Shown piece after piece: positions 13,831-13,912 of a DNA stretch of 13,912 bases. The stretch's first letter is position 1. Each line of letters begins with the position of its first letter. The notes below the pieces were generated by a model. The model searched no databases and was not told the origin of the DNA. It saw only the letters and a list, made by a program, of their open reading frames with translations. The position numbers were made by a program, and so were the translations under genes. Origin of the DNA: DATGEP01 sp035310125 (GTDB taxonomy: Bacteria; Chloroflexota; Ktedonobacteria; Ktedonobacterales; JADMIN01); NCBI GenBank assembly GCA_035310125.1, contig DATGEP010000383.1, forward strand, positions 1-13,912, given 5' to 3'.

Positions 13831-13912
13831 GCAATCCCGTACGAGTGCTCTTGACGCCCGGCCAACGCCATGACAGCACGCAAGCCGAGGCGTTGCTCGA
13901 CGGATTGACCTT
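13758..13912 (+). CDS. IS5-family transposase, second reading frame (orfB), 3' partial
   Basis: After the -1 shift the frame reads HGAQALGRSRGGFSCKIHL, then TVDGLGNPVRVLLTPGQRHD and QAEALLDGL, the typical middle part of IS427-group IS5 transposases (RnaseH-like fold with DDE residues). It is open to the window edge, so the remaining catalytic residues are not seen. It has no start of its own and is expressed only as a fusion with the first frame. Confidence 0.85.

Larger units (their letters stand above)
13386..13912 (+). mobile_element. IS5-family element (IS427-like group), left part
   Basis: A transposase of the IS5 family starts at 13426 and runs out of the window. The element's left end is placed just after CTAG (13382-13385) because IS5-type elements favour YTAR targets and the sequence from GTTCTGGTGACATTTCGGG leads straight into the transposase gene. 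The other terminal repeat is outside the window, so this boundary is inferred. Confidence 0.65.

Noticed and set aside
1..13912. CRISPR arrays, tRNA or rRNA genes
   Set aside because: No regularly spaced direct repeats, cloverleaf structure or rRNA-like sequence was seen on either strand by eye.

Overview
This is a GC-rich (visually about 60 percent), tightly packed chromosomal window. It has two insertion sequences at its edges and ordinary cellular genes between them. The organism is most likely a bacterium of the Chloroflexota, perhaps Ktedonobacteria. That rests on the combination of a zinc-ribbon/one-membrane-segment protein, a MoxR-DUF58-transglutaminase operon, an ECF sigma/anti-sigma pair and a DUF6194 protein. 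No rRNA or conserved marker is present, so the assignment is an inference.

Layout. (1) Positions 1-1008 hold the right part of an IS200/IS605-family element with a tnpB gene cut by the window edge, ending in a hairpin and a TCAC end. (2) On the minus strand, a zinc-ribbon membrane protein (973-1830) reads into that element and takes its last codons and stop from it. (3) A strong hairpin terminator (1939-1972) closes a three-gene minus-strand operon: MoxR-type AAA+ ATPase (5612-6625), DUF58 protein (4412-5608) and a TgpA-like membrane transglutaminase (1990-4365). (4) A 677-base non-coding stretch (6626-7302) with several inverted and direct repeats separates this operon from a plus-strand pair. 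(5) That pair is a cation diffusion facilitator (7303-8295) and an M24-family metallopeptidase (8332-9522). (6) Convergent to it on the minus strand is an ECF sigma factor (11183-11815) coupled by an ATGA overlap to an anti-sigma factor (9534-11186). The exported part of this anti-sigma factor is a predicted Asp-box beta-propeller. (7) Divergent from the sigma gene are a short-chain dehydrogenase/reductase (11955-12734) and a DUF6194 protein (12832-13305). (8) The right edge is the left part of an IS5-family element with a two-frame transposase joined by a canonical -1 frameshift site.

How genes work together. MoxR, DUF58 and TgpA-like proteins are a known conserved set: the ATPase is thought to act as a chaperone for the VWA-like DUF58 protein and the membrane transglutaminase, but the substrate is unknown. 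The sigma/anti-sigma pair should form a membrane signalling switch, with the external propeller as the likely sensor. The transporter and peptidase may only share a transcript.

I did not find a clearly new multi-gene system. The most interesting items are the Asp-box anti-sigma factor, the IS-derived C-terminus of the zinc-ribbon protein with a predicted TnpB guide antisense to it, the SDR with a displaced catalytic tyrosine, and the repeat-rich gap upstream of the MoxR operon.
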